DNA of 64,000 nucleotides from Symsagittifera roscoffensis (taxonomy: Eukaryota > Xenacoelomorpha > Acoela > Convolutidae), in contig NC_087064.1 in assembly GCF_963678635.1 (NCBI RefSeq), positions 65,217,548-65,281,547 on the forward strand, read 5' to 3'. Under the pieces are notes generated by a model, which saw nothing but the letters and a program-made list of their open reading frames with translations, ran no database searches and was not told where the DNA came from. Below, one piece after another: positions 1 through 10,906 of this stretch; within the stretch, counting starts at the first letter, position 1, and the number at the start of each line of letters is the position of its first letter. Position numbers and translations under genes: made by a program.

Positions 1-365
1 CCTTAACATAATCGGTTTACGAAAAGTTTCCGTTTTTTAAGGAAGATTTTACAGCTATGAAACTTTGAATTATTTCAAGTTATTTCATAGACTGAATCGG
101 TTCGCAAAAATCTTCAGTTTTTTGAAGCACTCTTGTCAAATTATGAAACTCTAAAATATTTCAAGTTTTTTTTTCATAGATTGAGTCGTTTCGCGAAAAA
201 TTTAAGATTTTCTAAGCAAGCTGTTAAGGTATGAAAATTTGAATTATTTCAAGTTATTTCATAGATTGAATCAAATCGCGAAAAAATTTTCTATGAAAGC
301 TTTTCAAGCTATGAAACGTTGAAATATTTCCATTTATTTGATAGACCGAATCGATTCGCAAAATG
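1..365. repeat. Degenerate AT-rich tandem repeat, about 80-89 bp, four copies
   Basis: A block with the core 'ATGAAA(C/A)TTTGAA..ATTTCAAGT..TTTCATAGA(C/T)TGAATCG(G/A)TTCGC(A/G)AAAA' recurs, with the 'CATAGA' core at about 86, 175, 260 and 340. Spacing drifts from 89 to 80 bases and copies differ by many substitutions, so this is an old satellite-like array. Its left end lies outside the window. Confidence 0.75.
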
Positions 366-1230
366 TTCTTTCTTAGCATGGAGGTTGCTGTTTTCAAGTG
401 ATTCGTTCCAGACTGAACTTTTGACAGTCCCAATTCCAGACAGAAATGAAATGGACATAATTAGGCAGGTACCGTCTAGCCTTTAAGTTGGATCGAGTTC
501 ATCTTCCTCTGATGGTTGCTGTGAATGCTTCTTAAACGTTACGCTCGATGGCCTTTTAAAAATTGTCTCCTAAAATTTCTTAAGCATTCTGTACAGTTAA
601 ATATTGCGTCCATAGAGCATTCCGACTTTCATTTAATAAATAAGATTGCTATCTTAATTCAGGCTTGCTACAGAATCAACGCTGCAATTAGAAAACGAAA
701 GCAATTTTTTTGTTTCAGATTCTATAATGCGTCTACACCCCTATGTTCATTAAAAATTGATATAATTATTGCGTTAAAAATTGATATAATCGAGTGGTTC
801 ATTAGAAAGACCAAACCATTTTCCTCAATTTATAACTTCGAATGATTTCACAGTTATTTGTAGCCCGATTATTTGTCGACTACGGTAATCGACAACTAAT
901 GAAAAGCGCGCACTGATTGTCCCACATTATCAACTTTCAAACCCTTATAACTTAGCTAACCATGATCGCAGAGTGAAGTATCTAATTAATTTTGAGCTCA
1001 AAGCACCATATCTTCCAGATGACTTAAAAAAATTACTTAAAACAGTAAATAGAAACGTTGCAATACAGGAGAAAACAAGTCCAAGCGCAAAGATTCTTCG
1101 AGAGTCGTTTTAGTATTAATCACCTCTGTATAGAGAAGCGCTGACTTACATACATACACCACTGCAACCAAAACTGAACAAAAATTGACTTAAATTGGAT
1201 AAAAAATATGCGTAGTTTAAACATAGAGCC
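366..1230. other. Non-coding, nothing recognised
   Basis: Only one short open frame (525-845) is present. Its translation is lysine/phenylalanine-rich, as expected for random AT-rich DNA, and no splice structure supports it. No RNA gene or repeat was recognised. Confidence 0.5.
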
Positions 1231-1445
1231 AAGTTAATACACAGAGGCGAAGCTCCAATTCGCATACACAATCGGAAAAACGCCCAGAAACAGCCTTGAA
1301 ATGGTCAAAACCAGAAAAAAAACATAAAAAACTAATGTATTTATTGAGAAAATGAATGACATACGGGAATTGAACCTCAGTCCTCGGTCATTCAAGTTTT
1401 TCAGTTGACTTCCCTATACAATTGGGTCACTGATACTTAAGGAAG
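1231..1445 (-). mobile_element. tRNA-derived SINE, family A copy 1
   Basis: Read on the minus strand, a tRNA-like head carries a B-box GGTTCAATTCCC (plus positions 1365-1376) and an A-box-like stretch about 50 bases before it. The body ends in a tail matching GCTTCGCCTCTGTGTATTA (plus 1231-1252). Copies near 7.3 kb and 48.4-48.8 kb share the tail. No protein is encoded. The tail hairpin is imperfect in this copy. Confidence 0.6.
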
Positions 1446-2394
1446 TTAAAGACAAGCGAGAAAGAAAGCGACAAAGATAACTTTAAAACGCACAAAGTAA
1501 CGAAATTAATTTGCATAAATCGTGATCAGTCACACTTGTTCCTGTAACAGCTGAAACCGAAAACGGATTACCGCGAAAATTGTGAATTGCGTAAAATCCG
1601 ATATTTCAGCGTTGCTCAAAGCTGAATACTAAGTTCCATATCAATATCAGCAGGTCCTATACATCATAAAGCATTCGTTCAAATAATTATTAACCCGACC
1701 ATCTAAAAACGATGAAAAACTTCAATTGCTTTTTTTCGCGCCAAAGAAGTATCAAAAGAAAAAATCATATGAAGCCTGTGATTCGAGCAATCATAAATAA
1801 TGCAATGATTATTTCCAATGTCGGAAAAAATTCAGTTCAAGTTCTTTGAAATAAAATTAATTTGATCTAGGATATTTAAGGATTTAGGATATATCTGTTG
1901 ACTGACGTTCGGGCAACTCGTTTTGGTCAATTCGAGCAATTCAGGGAACTAAAACGTTAACTCTAAGTAGTTCATTCATTTAAATCCACTGCCATACCCC
2001 GGTCATTCAAGACTTTGTCACACAGGATACTGTGGTAAAAAATGGTGCCTTAGATGAACGATTATAGCTCAGTAAAACCACGGTTCGTGTTCAGAAATTA
2101 ATTTTTCAAAAATTTTCCAAACTCTTAACTTAGGCTTTAGAGACCTGACACACTTGTTACACCATTTGGCAAGGCGCAACTCAATTATTCAATGGAACCT
2201 GACATAAGGGTAAAAGAGGTGATAAAACAAAATTAAACCTTAAAATCACATTTACAGAAAATGCCGAAGTTGCTGATTACAAGTAGCTCTTAATCTCTTA
2301 GTTCATTTCATTGCCTCAAACAGACAATTAGTCCCTTGCATAAAATACACAAAAACTTTTTCGGTATTTTTCATCTAGGTCTATTCAGCCTCGC
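1446..2394. other. Non-coding, nothing recognised
   Basis: AT-rich DNA without a convincing coding frame, RNA gene or clear repeat. Confidence 0.5.
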
Positions 2395-2533
2395 ATTCAC
2401 CAGTGGATTTAAGGGGGGGGGGCAGACGCCCCCTCCCCTCTCAGTGAATCGACCCCTGTCGACCCAAATTTGCACAACTTTTTTGAAACCCCACCCCCCC
2501 ATCGATAAAATCCTAGATCCGCCCTTCACATAG
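2395..2533. mobile_element. Small G-run/C-run inverted element (MITE-like)
   Basis: The left end is CCAGTGGATTTAAGGGGGG and the right end is the roughly inverted CCCCCC..AAATCCTAGATCCGCCC. The end motif 'GGCGGATCTAGGA' recurs at 63298 and, in part, at 42788. Dispersed G-rich 'GGCGGATCYAGGA' elements are common in marine invertebrate genomes; assignment to a transposase family (hAT-like is possible) is inference. Confidence 0.5.
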
Positions 2534-2973
2534 GATCATGATGGATTTTGTTCTAAGGGCGTTTGGACGACAGATGCAGGTAATGACAATATTAACACCA
2601 CAACTAAAAGGTGCTCAACCAAAAGCTTAGAGTGGTCTATATTGTTAAAATATTAAAATCGAAGAAACATAAAACTTACATATTGTAGAGACAGTTAAGA
2701 CAAAAAAAGAACAAAATGATTTATTTGCTTTGCAAACAGAAGCAAAACTGAAAGTATACTTTAGTTGATCACAAGAAGTCTTGACTTTCTATTTTCAGAT
2801 ATGCACTATCAAAAAAAACAATGTAAATTTTTGCAGTTACCATGTTTTGCAGACCACATATATATACTATTAAAAGTGTTATTTGGCTCAGAAACCGTCG
2901 AGAAATTACGATTTATCTGTTTGTCAAAAACTGAGTTATTTGATTCTGTGTTCATTTAATTTTCAAGTACCTT

Positions 2974-2992
2974 TGACCATTTTCTCTTCAAG
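2974..2992 (+). promoter_or_regulatory. Pyrimidine tract plus AG directly before the TIR gene ATG
   Basis: The sequence GACCATTTTCTCTTCAAG ends immediately at the start codon (2993). It looks like a 3' splice site, so the mRNA may have a 5'-UTR intron or receive a trans-spliced leader here. Transcript data would be needed to tell; it could also be chance in AT-rich DNA. Confidence 0.35.
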
Positions 2993-4663
2993 ATGAATCT
3001 TTTTACATCGCGTGAAGACTGGTCAACAAGGATAAACGATGCATTCGACCAAATAAAGGACCCCGATGAATCTATTATAACTCTTCTTGGATTGATAAAA
3101 CTCAGTGAGTTTTATGGCGAAATGAAACAATGTGCACAACGAAATCTCTTTTGCGACGAAATGGTTAAATTAGATTTTGTCGCACTGGCAAAAAGATACA
3201 TCATAGAAGTCAAATCAGCAGTGCACCACAAACTTGTTTTAAACCTTCTCTGTAACACCAGCAATGCAAGTAAGGCTTTTTGCGAAAGCATCATTGATAA
3301 CCAAATCCACGAAATTATCATTGCGAATCTCCAGGATAACGAGGAGTTTCAGAAGGACAATTTGAATATATGTCCCAAACAAGAGGACACTTTTTCCATT
3401 CTTCATGCTTTCTTGGGTATTATAAACAACACTCTTCGTAATTTCCCTGACTCAAGATCTATACTTAGTGCAACAAAGTTGAAGCATTCTCTAAAAAAAT
3501 TGCTAGATGTTGAAGATCTTCTGGTCAGGTCAGTTGTCGTAATGTGCTTACCATATGTGGTGGACGTGGAAAAGGGTTCACACCAGGATTTGATATCACT
3601 GAAAACGGAGGATTTAGAGTTTCTGATAAAGCACATTCTGCCTACGACTGCCCACGCCAAGATCGATGATGAATCATTAGCAAATTATATCGAGTACGGT
3701 TCAGACCAACAGTGTTTCAGCTCAGATGAGATTTTTCAGCCTTTGGCTATACTTGCAACCAACCCTAAAACTGCACGCGAACTCGTTAAGCTAGGCATTG
3801 TATCAGCATGCGAGTCTGCTTTGAAAAAAGCCCAGAAAAAACCATTCGTCGATACTGAACACGTAACTTCTGTTAACGAATCGGCTAAATGGGCTCTAGA
3901 GCTACTCCTTCGTTTAACTAAAAATCTGCTCACCGGCACTCTTATTGATTTTCAAGACGTCATCAGTAAATTTACAGAAAATCAAACACAAGAAATTGCC
4001 CGAATTGCTACCGAATTAGAATATATCTTAACGATGGTCCAGCAGAATCAGTTCTTTGTTTCAAATACGCCTGTTGTCGAATGGAAACCCGCAGATTTAC
4101 CCACGTCAAAATCCGACGGTTTCAAAAAACAAACACCATTGCTAAAGAGATCCAAATCAGAAGCCAAAGACGAGGCCGATTGTAAAAAAGAAATAAATGG
4201 CAGCGCTAATCTTACATCAGATGCTGAATTTATTAGTATTACCAAGTCACCCGATACGGATGAACATAAAATTATGATCAGCTATTGTCACGCGCAGGAA
4301 GAAAATGTGATGAAACTTCTGAAAAAACTCCGGGAAAAGGAAGTTGGAAAAATTTGGATAGACGATAAGCACATGCACATGCAAAAGTCAATTCTTAGTG
4401 GGATAGTGAAAGGTGTGGATGGAGCAAAGTTTGTAATCTGCTGCATATCACAGGAATATCACAAAAGCGAGAACTGCATGTGTGAAATCGAATATGCAAA
4501 GCAGCAGAAAAAGATCATCATCCCAGTCGTGGTGACAAAAGGTTTCATGCCTGAAGGTGAACTTTCACTATGTCTCGGAAGCAGGTTTCGATTCGACCTC
4601 TCAACTGAGGAAAAGTTTGAATTAAACTTTCCTAAACTGCTAGAAAAAATAGAAGAAAAATGA
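2993..4663 (+). CDS. ARM-repeat/TIR-domain protein, probable NADase or signalling protein
   Basis: This 556-residue single-exon protein has two parts. Residues about 20-350 form an alpha-helical solenoid with the spacing of armadillo-like repeats (for example ILHAFLGIINNTL and ILATNPKTARELVKLG). A lysine/serine-rich linker (about 365-420) follows. Residues 425-556 are a TIR domain with IMISYC (box 1), IWIDD, FVICCISQEY and a CEIEYA helix. The first Glu of that helix (residue 498) sits where the catalytic glutamate of the SARM1 TIR lies, so NAD cleavage is possible. Similar ARM-TIR proteins form expanded families in several invertebrates. There is no signal peptide or membrane segment, so it should be cytosolic. 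The start is the first ATG of the frame and follows a splice-acceptor-like tract. Function beyond the domains is inference. Confidence 0.9.
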   Translation: MNLFTSREDWSTRINDAFDQIKDPDESIITLLGLIKLSEFYGEMKQCAQRNLFCDEMVKLDFVALAKRYIIEVKSAVHHKLVLNLLCNTSNASKAFCESIIDNQIHEIIIANLQDNEEFQKDNLNICPKQEDTFSILHAFLGIINNTLRNFPDSRSILSATKLKHSLKKLLDVEDLLVRSVVVMCLPYVVDVEKGSHQDLISLKTEDLEFLIKHILPTTAHAKIDDESLANYIEYGSDQQCFSSDEIFQPLAILATNPKTARELVKLGIVSACESALKKAQKKPFVDTEHVTSVNESAKWALELLLRLTKNLLTGTLIDFQDVISKFTENQTQEIARIATELEYILTMVQQNQFFVSNTPVVEWKPADLPTSKSDGFKKQTPLLKRSKSEAKDEADCKKEINGSANLTSDAEFISITKSPDTDEHKIMISYCHAQEENVMKLLKKLREKEVGKIWIDDKHMHMQKSILSGIVKGVDGAKFVICCISQEYHKSENCMCEIEYAKQQKKIIIPVVVTKGFMPEGELSLCLGSRFRFDLSTEEKFELNFPKLLEKIEEK

Positions 4664-4669
4664 AATAAA
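4664..4669 (+). terminator. Polyadenylation signal touching the TIR gene stop codon
   Basis: AATAAA begins at the base after the TGA stop (4661-4663) and A-rich sequence follows. If used, the 3' UTR would be only about 15-25 bases. Confidence 0.45.
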
Positions 4670-5205
4670 AACGAAAAAAAAAATACGTTTGCCTTACATC
4701 AACCAACATCAATCAACTATTCTAAAACAAGAGAAGAGAAGTAACAACCTCAGCAAAAAACTAACCAAACTTTGAATCAGGTACTAATAGTCAGAATAAA
4801 TTTTTATCATGTGCTTATATTCATGCTGTAAAAGTTTTTACACCTCTATAATTAACACAGTTGATGACCATTATCCAATTAACGGCTTCTTGAAACTTGC
4901 GTCAGCCAGCCATAAAGCTGATACGTTAACGGAAATGCCTGATAGTGCACAGATCCTATAATGCAAGAACCCAAAAGATATTTAGAGTTATCTGAAAGTA
5001 AAACTGCAGTCAATGAAACAAAATTTACAAGAATGATGAGTGAAGATTTCTGGACATTTATGGAAGAAGAGAGTCTTTCTTTAAAAATTCATTCAGTTAA
5101 CAAGAGGCTTGTACTTCCAATTTGTGCATTGATGCTTCCACTACCAAAAAATTTGGCTCGATCACTGAAAGTGAGGAGGAAAATGTTCATCGGTTATTTC
5201 TGCTT
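4670..5205. other. Non-coding downstream of the TIR gene
   Basis: An open frame at 4961-5350 runs into the short repeat at 5206 and has no recognisable domain. No transcript signals beyond scattered AATAAA motifs were seen. Confidence 0.4.
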
Positions 5206-5308
5206 TTTAAAGCTTGATGACTTTTCCCCAAGCAAAACCAAGTACCACAAAAATTTTTTAAAGCTTGTTGACTTTTCCCCTAGCAAAACCAGGTACAACA
5301 AAAAATTT
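5206..5308. repeat. Tandem duplication of about 51 bp
   Basis: The block TTTTTAAAGCTTGATGACTT..CCCAAGCAAAACCA occurs at 5206 and again, with few changes, at about 5257. A related phrase, AAAATCAGGTACCACAAA, recurs near 5627 at the edge of the next repeat. Confidence 0.7.
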
Positions 5309-5479
5309 AGCTTTTCAGCCTACTTTGGAGCGATTAACGCACGCGAGTAGGCGTTAAACAGCTTTTATTCATGCCGTAAAAGATTTCCAAATAAATTTTT
5401 TGAAGAAAATTTTAGCCTAGTCTAGTTCCTTTTTAACCATCACAGTGAACAACACAAACTTGAAAAAGAAAAAATGAGT

Positions 5480-5870
5480 TTTGTTCTATAATTGATAATA
5501 CATATGTGGTCAGAACTTTCTGTACTAGAGAACAACCGTCTATTCTTACTGTTCCGGCCATTGAAAATGGGGAGGAACTTTGTATTCGGGTATGTTTTAA
5601 TTTTTATTCTTTTTGTTTTCCACGCAAAATCAGGTACCACAAATAATCATCGGACTGGTTTATGTGATATATCATATATCCCTTTCAGTCGCAATTCGAA
5701 CCACATTAAAAAAACTTTCCCAGTATCGAGAAAAACCGGTTTTAATTTTTTGAAAGTCGAGCGAATAAAGCAAGTGAGCAGGCTTATAACAGCTGTATTA
5801 TGCCTAATTTAAAACCTTAGAACTTAATTTTCAGCGAGTAGTAAAACTAATTTTTGGGGTATATATAAGA
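5480..5870. repeat. Dispersed repeat family D, copy 1
   Basis: This segment aligns by eye with 58490-58860. Shared phrases are 'TGTTCCGGCCATTGAAAATG', 'TTTTTGTTTTCCACGCAAAA', 'CCCTTTCAGTCGCAATTC' and 'CAATTTTTGG'-like ends. A shorter relative lies at 59195-59320. Family and mechanism are unknown, and no coding capacity is apparent. Confidence 0.6.
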
Positions 5871-7255
5871 ACGAAAAGTGCTATGGTCTATTTGGCTTTA
5901 ACATTTCGCCCAAATTCCTTCGATAAGGGCAAAAAGTGTGAAAACTGGAGTTACGTGACAACAAAGGTTTGTTTTGCAGTTTAATTCCATTAGACATTTA
6001 TAAATGAGCACCTACAAATTTTTGAACAATTGATTCATGGTAATTTTTAATCAAGGCCCCCAACAATCAATGTTACTGAAAGTTTCCGAAACAAGGAAAA
6101 TAAGATGTTGAGCTTCAAATTATTAAGTCTTTCATCTTAAAATGAGAAATTTGAGACTAACCACCAACTGACCTCTTTTCTAAATAAAAATCCTTTTTTC
6201 ACTGAACAACATCTTCATACAACCATCTTTCACTTCATTAACCGCTCCATTTAACCACTTCAGTTTGGTGCTTAGCCTACTGTTAATTATCGCTTAGTTG
6301 AAAATCAGCCACATTGAACAACTACATATTCTGATTGCGAATCAAAAACAAAAACTACATAACAAAAAATAATTTTTTACTTTTTCTCTCAAAGCTTGAA
6401 AGACTCAAAAAAAGTAAAGCTAGGACGTTTAGTTTGATTTATGAGTCAAGATACCAATACTTAAATGGCTATACAGCTAGTATTTTTCTGGCTGTTTTTA
6501 ACAAAGTCGATGCTGTAAATTCGCGAACACAAGCAAGAAAGCTCCAAAAGTTGAAATGCACAAACAGACAATTTTTGAAGGTAATAAGTTGGAATGTCAC
6601 ATGCTAAAGGCAACCACTCTGCATTTAAAAGACTGGAATGTATAAAACCAAACTGTGAAAAAATTATGCATTTCAAAAACCTCGCTAGAAAGTTTCTTAA
6701 ATCTAATTTCAATCATTTAAACGTTGTATGAAACAAATAGCTTTTTTTGGTTCATTTAACAAATTAACAACACGTCACTTGTGTTAAGTTATTATTAATC
6801 AAAAGTCAAAGCACATGGCATTGTACTGCCAATGAAGCTTCCTGGCGGAAATGGGCCAAGAAAAGTATTTGCGGCTTCGGTTGGAAAAAAGTTGCTTCGT
6901 ACTATCACACTCCGCTTGTGCAATAAAGGATTTCATATTTGTCAGAGCTAGACAAAAATTCATTGAAACATCGCATTTCTTAGTTTATTCAATGACATCT
7001 TATTGACCTAGATAATAAAAACAAAAAAATGAAAAGAGCTACAGGTTCGTTTCAGGCAATCATCGATTCGCGGAACTGTTTGGTTATGTGAGTTGTTATT
7101 CTCAAGATCGTCTATTAACGCGATAATTGATGCGATTAGGTTATAATCTCTTCGCGGCTAAAAAGGGCAGAATCGTCTTCTAAGAAACCTAGTCCATTTC
7201 TGATTTCCTTTTTGGGATAATATAAATTAGCTTAGCGTCGAGCATCAGGAAGAGA
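5871..7255. other. Non-coding, nothing recognised
   Basis: AT-rich DNA with only short unsupported frames (for example 6335-6607). Confidence 0.5.
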
Positions 7256-7475
7256 TCAAAGCTTAACACAGAGGCGAAGCTTGGCTTCGCAAACTTTAGC
7301 GAGAACACGACAAACAGCAACTCTAGAAAGTGCAGTAAAAAATATGTAGATGAGCCTCGAATTAGCAAAAAAATCGGCTAGGTCTGGGATTCGATCTATG
7401 ACCTACTACAATCAAGAGAATTAGACTCTCACACACTAACCATTCAGCCACGCACTCCTAACCACCGATAAACTT
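7256..7475 (-). mobile_element. tRNA-derived SINE, family A copy 2
   Basis: Minus strand: an A-box-like GTGGCTGAATGGTTAGTG and a B-box AGATCGAATCCC (plus 7386-7397) form a tRNA head, followed by an AT-rich body. The tail reads GTTTGCGAAGCC..GCTTCGCCTCTGTGTTA (plus 7263-7293) and contains a 7-bp perfect hairpin GCGAAGC/GCTTCGC. Best preserved copy of the family in this window. Confidence 0.7.
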
Positions 7476-8183
7476 TAATCACGAAAAAAGCAGCTTCATA
7501 TGCTATTAAAATGCCAATGAAATTCAGCAGAAGTGGCACCAAATACAAGTAGACACAATTTTACAAGTAGTAATTTGGAATATCACAAACTGAAGGCATC
7601 CACATAAACTTTGCATGTAACAAATCGCAAACCATAAAGCCACATTATGTATAAATTGTGCATTTCAAAAATTGCAAGATAACTGAAATCAAAATATTTG
7701 AAAATTTCTCAAATCGAGTTTTCATTATTGTATGTTGTTTGAAACAAATAGCTTCGGTTCATTTGATGAAATAAAAATTAAATCATTTTCCGTCTATATT
7801 AAAGAAGTAGAATGCATCAACAGTGTTTATTTATTACTATTCGAAGGTCAAAGCACTTGCTATTAAAAAGCTGTAAAGGTGCAACAATATTTGCAACTTA
7901 GTTTAGAAAAAAAGAATGTTCTTAATAATACACTAAGCTGACTCTAGTGAAATTGACGTACACAAAACTAACTGCACAATGATAATGCTCCGCAGCAAAA
8001 GACCGACAACTCGCAGAAAGTCCATTTAATTTAACGAAAAATGACTGTTTCGCTTTTCTATCATAATCCCACGTCCGCTTAGAGATGGCCCAAAGCACAT
8101 GTTTTCAATCAATACCAAAATCTTAGATATTTTAGGTAACTTTTATAGTACTATCTTAAAAACAAAGCCAATCCAAGATTGGA
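7476..8183. other. Non-coding, nothing recognised
   Basis: No coding frame, RNA gene or clear repeat was seen. Confidence 0.5.
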
Positions 8184-8184
8184 A

Positions 8185-8579
8185 AAGAGTAATGAAGGTA
8201 AGTAAACATAAAAAAAAACACTCACTTTCTTGAAAAATCTCAACTTTCGAATTTCAAAGAAAAAAATAGATTCCCTTTAAGCTCTTTGACTTTCTAGAAC
8301 AATTTATGACTGGGTCTTTTTTCATAACATGAATCCAACAAGAAAAAACTGGATCAATAGGTAAAGTTTTTATTCCGCTGAAAATCTTAAAATTAAATTC
8401 CACTTTCGAAACTAGAAACCGTTCACGCTTTTTCACGCCATTTCCACGTTCGTATTTGGAGAATGCTATTTGCGTCACATTCAGCAGATGAATTTCAATT
8501 GACCTCAAAAAGTGCATATAAGAAAAACAAAAAAAAATCAGCAAGACCTATATAAGTCTTCGCTAAGTTCATTACTCTT
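8185..8579. mobile_element. MITE-like element, family C copy 1, perfect 12-bp terminal inverted repeats
   Basis: The ends are AAGAGTAATGAA (8185-8196) and TTCATTACTCTT (8568-8579), exact inverses. The interior matches the elements at 52914-53252, 53433-53620 and 63716-64000. A CCTATATAAG motif lies just inside the right end. No transposase is encoded, so it is non-autonomous. Confidence 0.7.
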
Positions 8580-8589
8580 AATAATAATA

Positions 8590-8745
8590 AGTGAGCTTAA
8601 GTGGGGATGAAATGGGCTAGGATAAAGGGATGGTACTGAGCACTGACCCAGTTGAACTTGGTGAGGATGAGGTCGAAGGGGAGGTTGGATGTGATGGTGT
8701 CCCAGTTGGCAAACAGCGCCTCTTTCAACACCGGATGCATCATCC
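8590..8745 (-). other. Possible orphan coding fragment
   Basis: The minus frame gives a protein-like stretch containing HPVLKEALFANWDTI and LILTKFNWVSAQYHPF before a stop. Base composition is richer in G and C than its surroundings. I do not recognise a family, and no start or splice sites are clear. It may be a gene fragment or chance. Confidence 0.25.
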
Positions 8746-8789
8746 TCTCCCTCTCTCTATCTTTCTCGCACGCACACTCTTGATTCTGC

Positions 8790-8846
8790 GACGTCACAAT
8801 AATCTTGACACTCTCTTTCTCTCGCTCTAACGATTGTGACGTCACA
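8790..8846. promoter_or_regulatory. Two cAMP-response-element-like motifs
   Basis: GACGTCAC lies at 8790-8797 and the palindrome TGTGACGTCACA at 8835-8846, the latter holding a full TGACGTCA consensus. A CTCTCTCT-rich stretch lies between and before them. No gene start is evident nearby, so a function is speculative. Confidence 0.3.
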
Positions 8847-8860
8847 CAACTCTTGGATAT

Positions 8861-10470
8861 CTTACTGCAACACTGGTATCCAATCGAATGCGCTTCAAGG
8901 CATCATTGACTCTGAAAAGTATAATAAGTTGTTTAAGTTTTTAATACGTTGCTACACACCAATTACATATTTTGTATTTTACATGGGGTGGGGTAAAAAA
9001 ATCAACAATCTGAACGCATTTTTTCTCTTTCTGATTTATCACTTTTTACATATATATTGACATTAAGGGGCAGCCGCAACATACAAGGATCCGCCCAGAT
9101 ACAAGCAGTCCTGTCATGTTTCAAATTATGGGGCAAACACTCTGCACAATTTAAGCCCGTATGAACTGAGCTGATAATATGGTTATCTGTAGAGTCTGCT
9201 AACATGACAAATTCTTCGTAAAAATTGAATTGAGAAGTTGAATTAAAACGAACAACAATATAATTCAAATCAGAAGAATCATCAAACTAAGCAGTTCATT
9301 CAGCGTTCAGCGACTATTACAAATAAATAACTCGGGTCAATGTCCAAAAAAAGTGCAAAATGCCACATAGAGCATCGAAATAATTTTTGGGTAGCCATAA
9401 AATATTCATTTCTCAAAACATTTTCAGCTTTTTTTGACCGATCATTCAAATTTAGCAGAAAATGAAGTTTACACGTAAAATCCGTGCAGATATAATAAAT
9501 TTTGATTTTTTTAAAGGTTTTTCAAATCAGTAACTGCGAAAATGTAAGGTATCCAATGCGTATTTGATCTCAGAATAATTGAAAATTTTTGTATCTGCAA
9601 CCTGCTTTTTGCGTAATCGGTCAATATTTAAACTTAATTGCCTGGCTTTATTAGCTTACTTTCTTACTTTCAGTTTTTCGCAATTTAATTTCAATTCTTG
9701 AATACTCAATTCTGATTGGCAAAAATTTACTTCTCATCATTTGTCTATCCAATCCATCAAAGGGAAATCGGCATAGATATATTCGTTATAATGGATCTTC
9801 ATAGTCTGTCTCTGTGGAAAAAGTTGTGGAGAAAGTTTTTAAATTTTTTGAGATAAAATGTTGAAATTGTGCGGCATCAGAAATATCGTTGAAAACATCC
9901 TGGGCATGATAACTTTAAGAGTTGTCTCGTTTACCACGAAACATTCACCATTTTTAGTGTCCATCCGAGCCAAAACTTTAAGCCAAATCGTAGAGCTAAT
10001 TTATAGATCCGATTGTGATATATAAGACAACTTTTGAAACCGAAAATTTTGCTCGATTCCGGAGTTTGATTTTTTCGAATTTTTTAAAAATTTTACAGGG
10101 AGGAGGGAGGAATAAGTTATTTTCAATTTCGTCTTAATCCCCCAGACAAATATATGAGATCAGCCTTGCAAAAGTTTAAATTTATTAGATGTATTTAGAG
10201 GTTTTGCTTATTGATTGTTAAAATTAACATGTTTTAATTTCAGATCATTTCGATTGTTTGACAACTTGGTTTAATTGAAACGTGATTTCTATTAATTTTT
10301 GCAAGATACTGCATTATCAAAATCAACTCGTGTAGAATTTAAAAAAGATAAATATAGTTGAATAAGTGCAATAATGATGTAGTGATATAATGATATTTTA
10401 CTAAAATTCTTTGAACAAATTGGAGTCACGTATGGTTCAATTCACTCCGACTACCCTAGCAACATAAAGA
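8861..10470. other. Non-coding, nothing recognised
   Basis: AT-rich DNA; short frames at 8836-9060 and 9002-9268 show no domain or structure. Confidence 0.5.
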
Positions 10471-10906
10471 TTTATGGGTCTTATGCACAAAACGGCCCAA
10501 AAATAATTTTCTCGAGCTAAAATTTATGTCGTCGAATCTGATTGGCTAATATTAGCCAATCAAACTCAAGAAACATTTTCAGGCATTTCAATCAGATAAA
10601 AGCATTAGCCAAAATTACTAAATTGTGAACTTTTTCTAATAATAAAATGATTATCAAGTCATATGGGAAACTTTGCCCAGGCGAGAAAAATTCATTTAAA
10701 TTGCTTCAGCAGAATAAAAGTTCTAAAGTTTTGGTTATTTCAGCTCACGGTTTTATCCGCTCGAAATTTTGATTGAAATACCGGAGCATGTTGTTTGAAG
10801 TTGAAAGTCTAATTAGCCAATCAGATCCAACTAAAATAATCTAAGAATTCAAAAAGATGTAGAATACTGATTTTGGGCCGTTTAGTGCTTAAGACCCGAA
10901 TTTAGG
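10471..10906. mobile_element. MITE-like element with about 25-bp imperfect inverted ends
   Basis: The left end holds TGGGTCTTATGCACAAAACG followed by GCCCAAAA; the right end, read inversely, holds GGGTCTTAAGCACTAAACGG followed by CCCAAAA. Inside, 10540-10561 is a perfect 22-bp palindrome with half-site GATTGGCTAAT. A related ATTAGCCAATCAGA lies near 10811. No coding capacity. Confidence 0.65.

Noticed and set aside
525-845. A 106-codon frame with an IQ-motif-like IQACYRINAAIRKRK
   Set aside because: The spacing does not fit the IQ consensus well, no flanking exons or regulatory signals support it, and the rest reads as random AT-rich translation.
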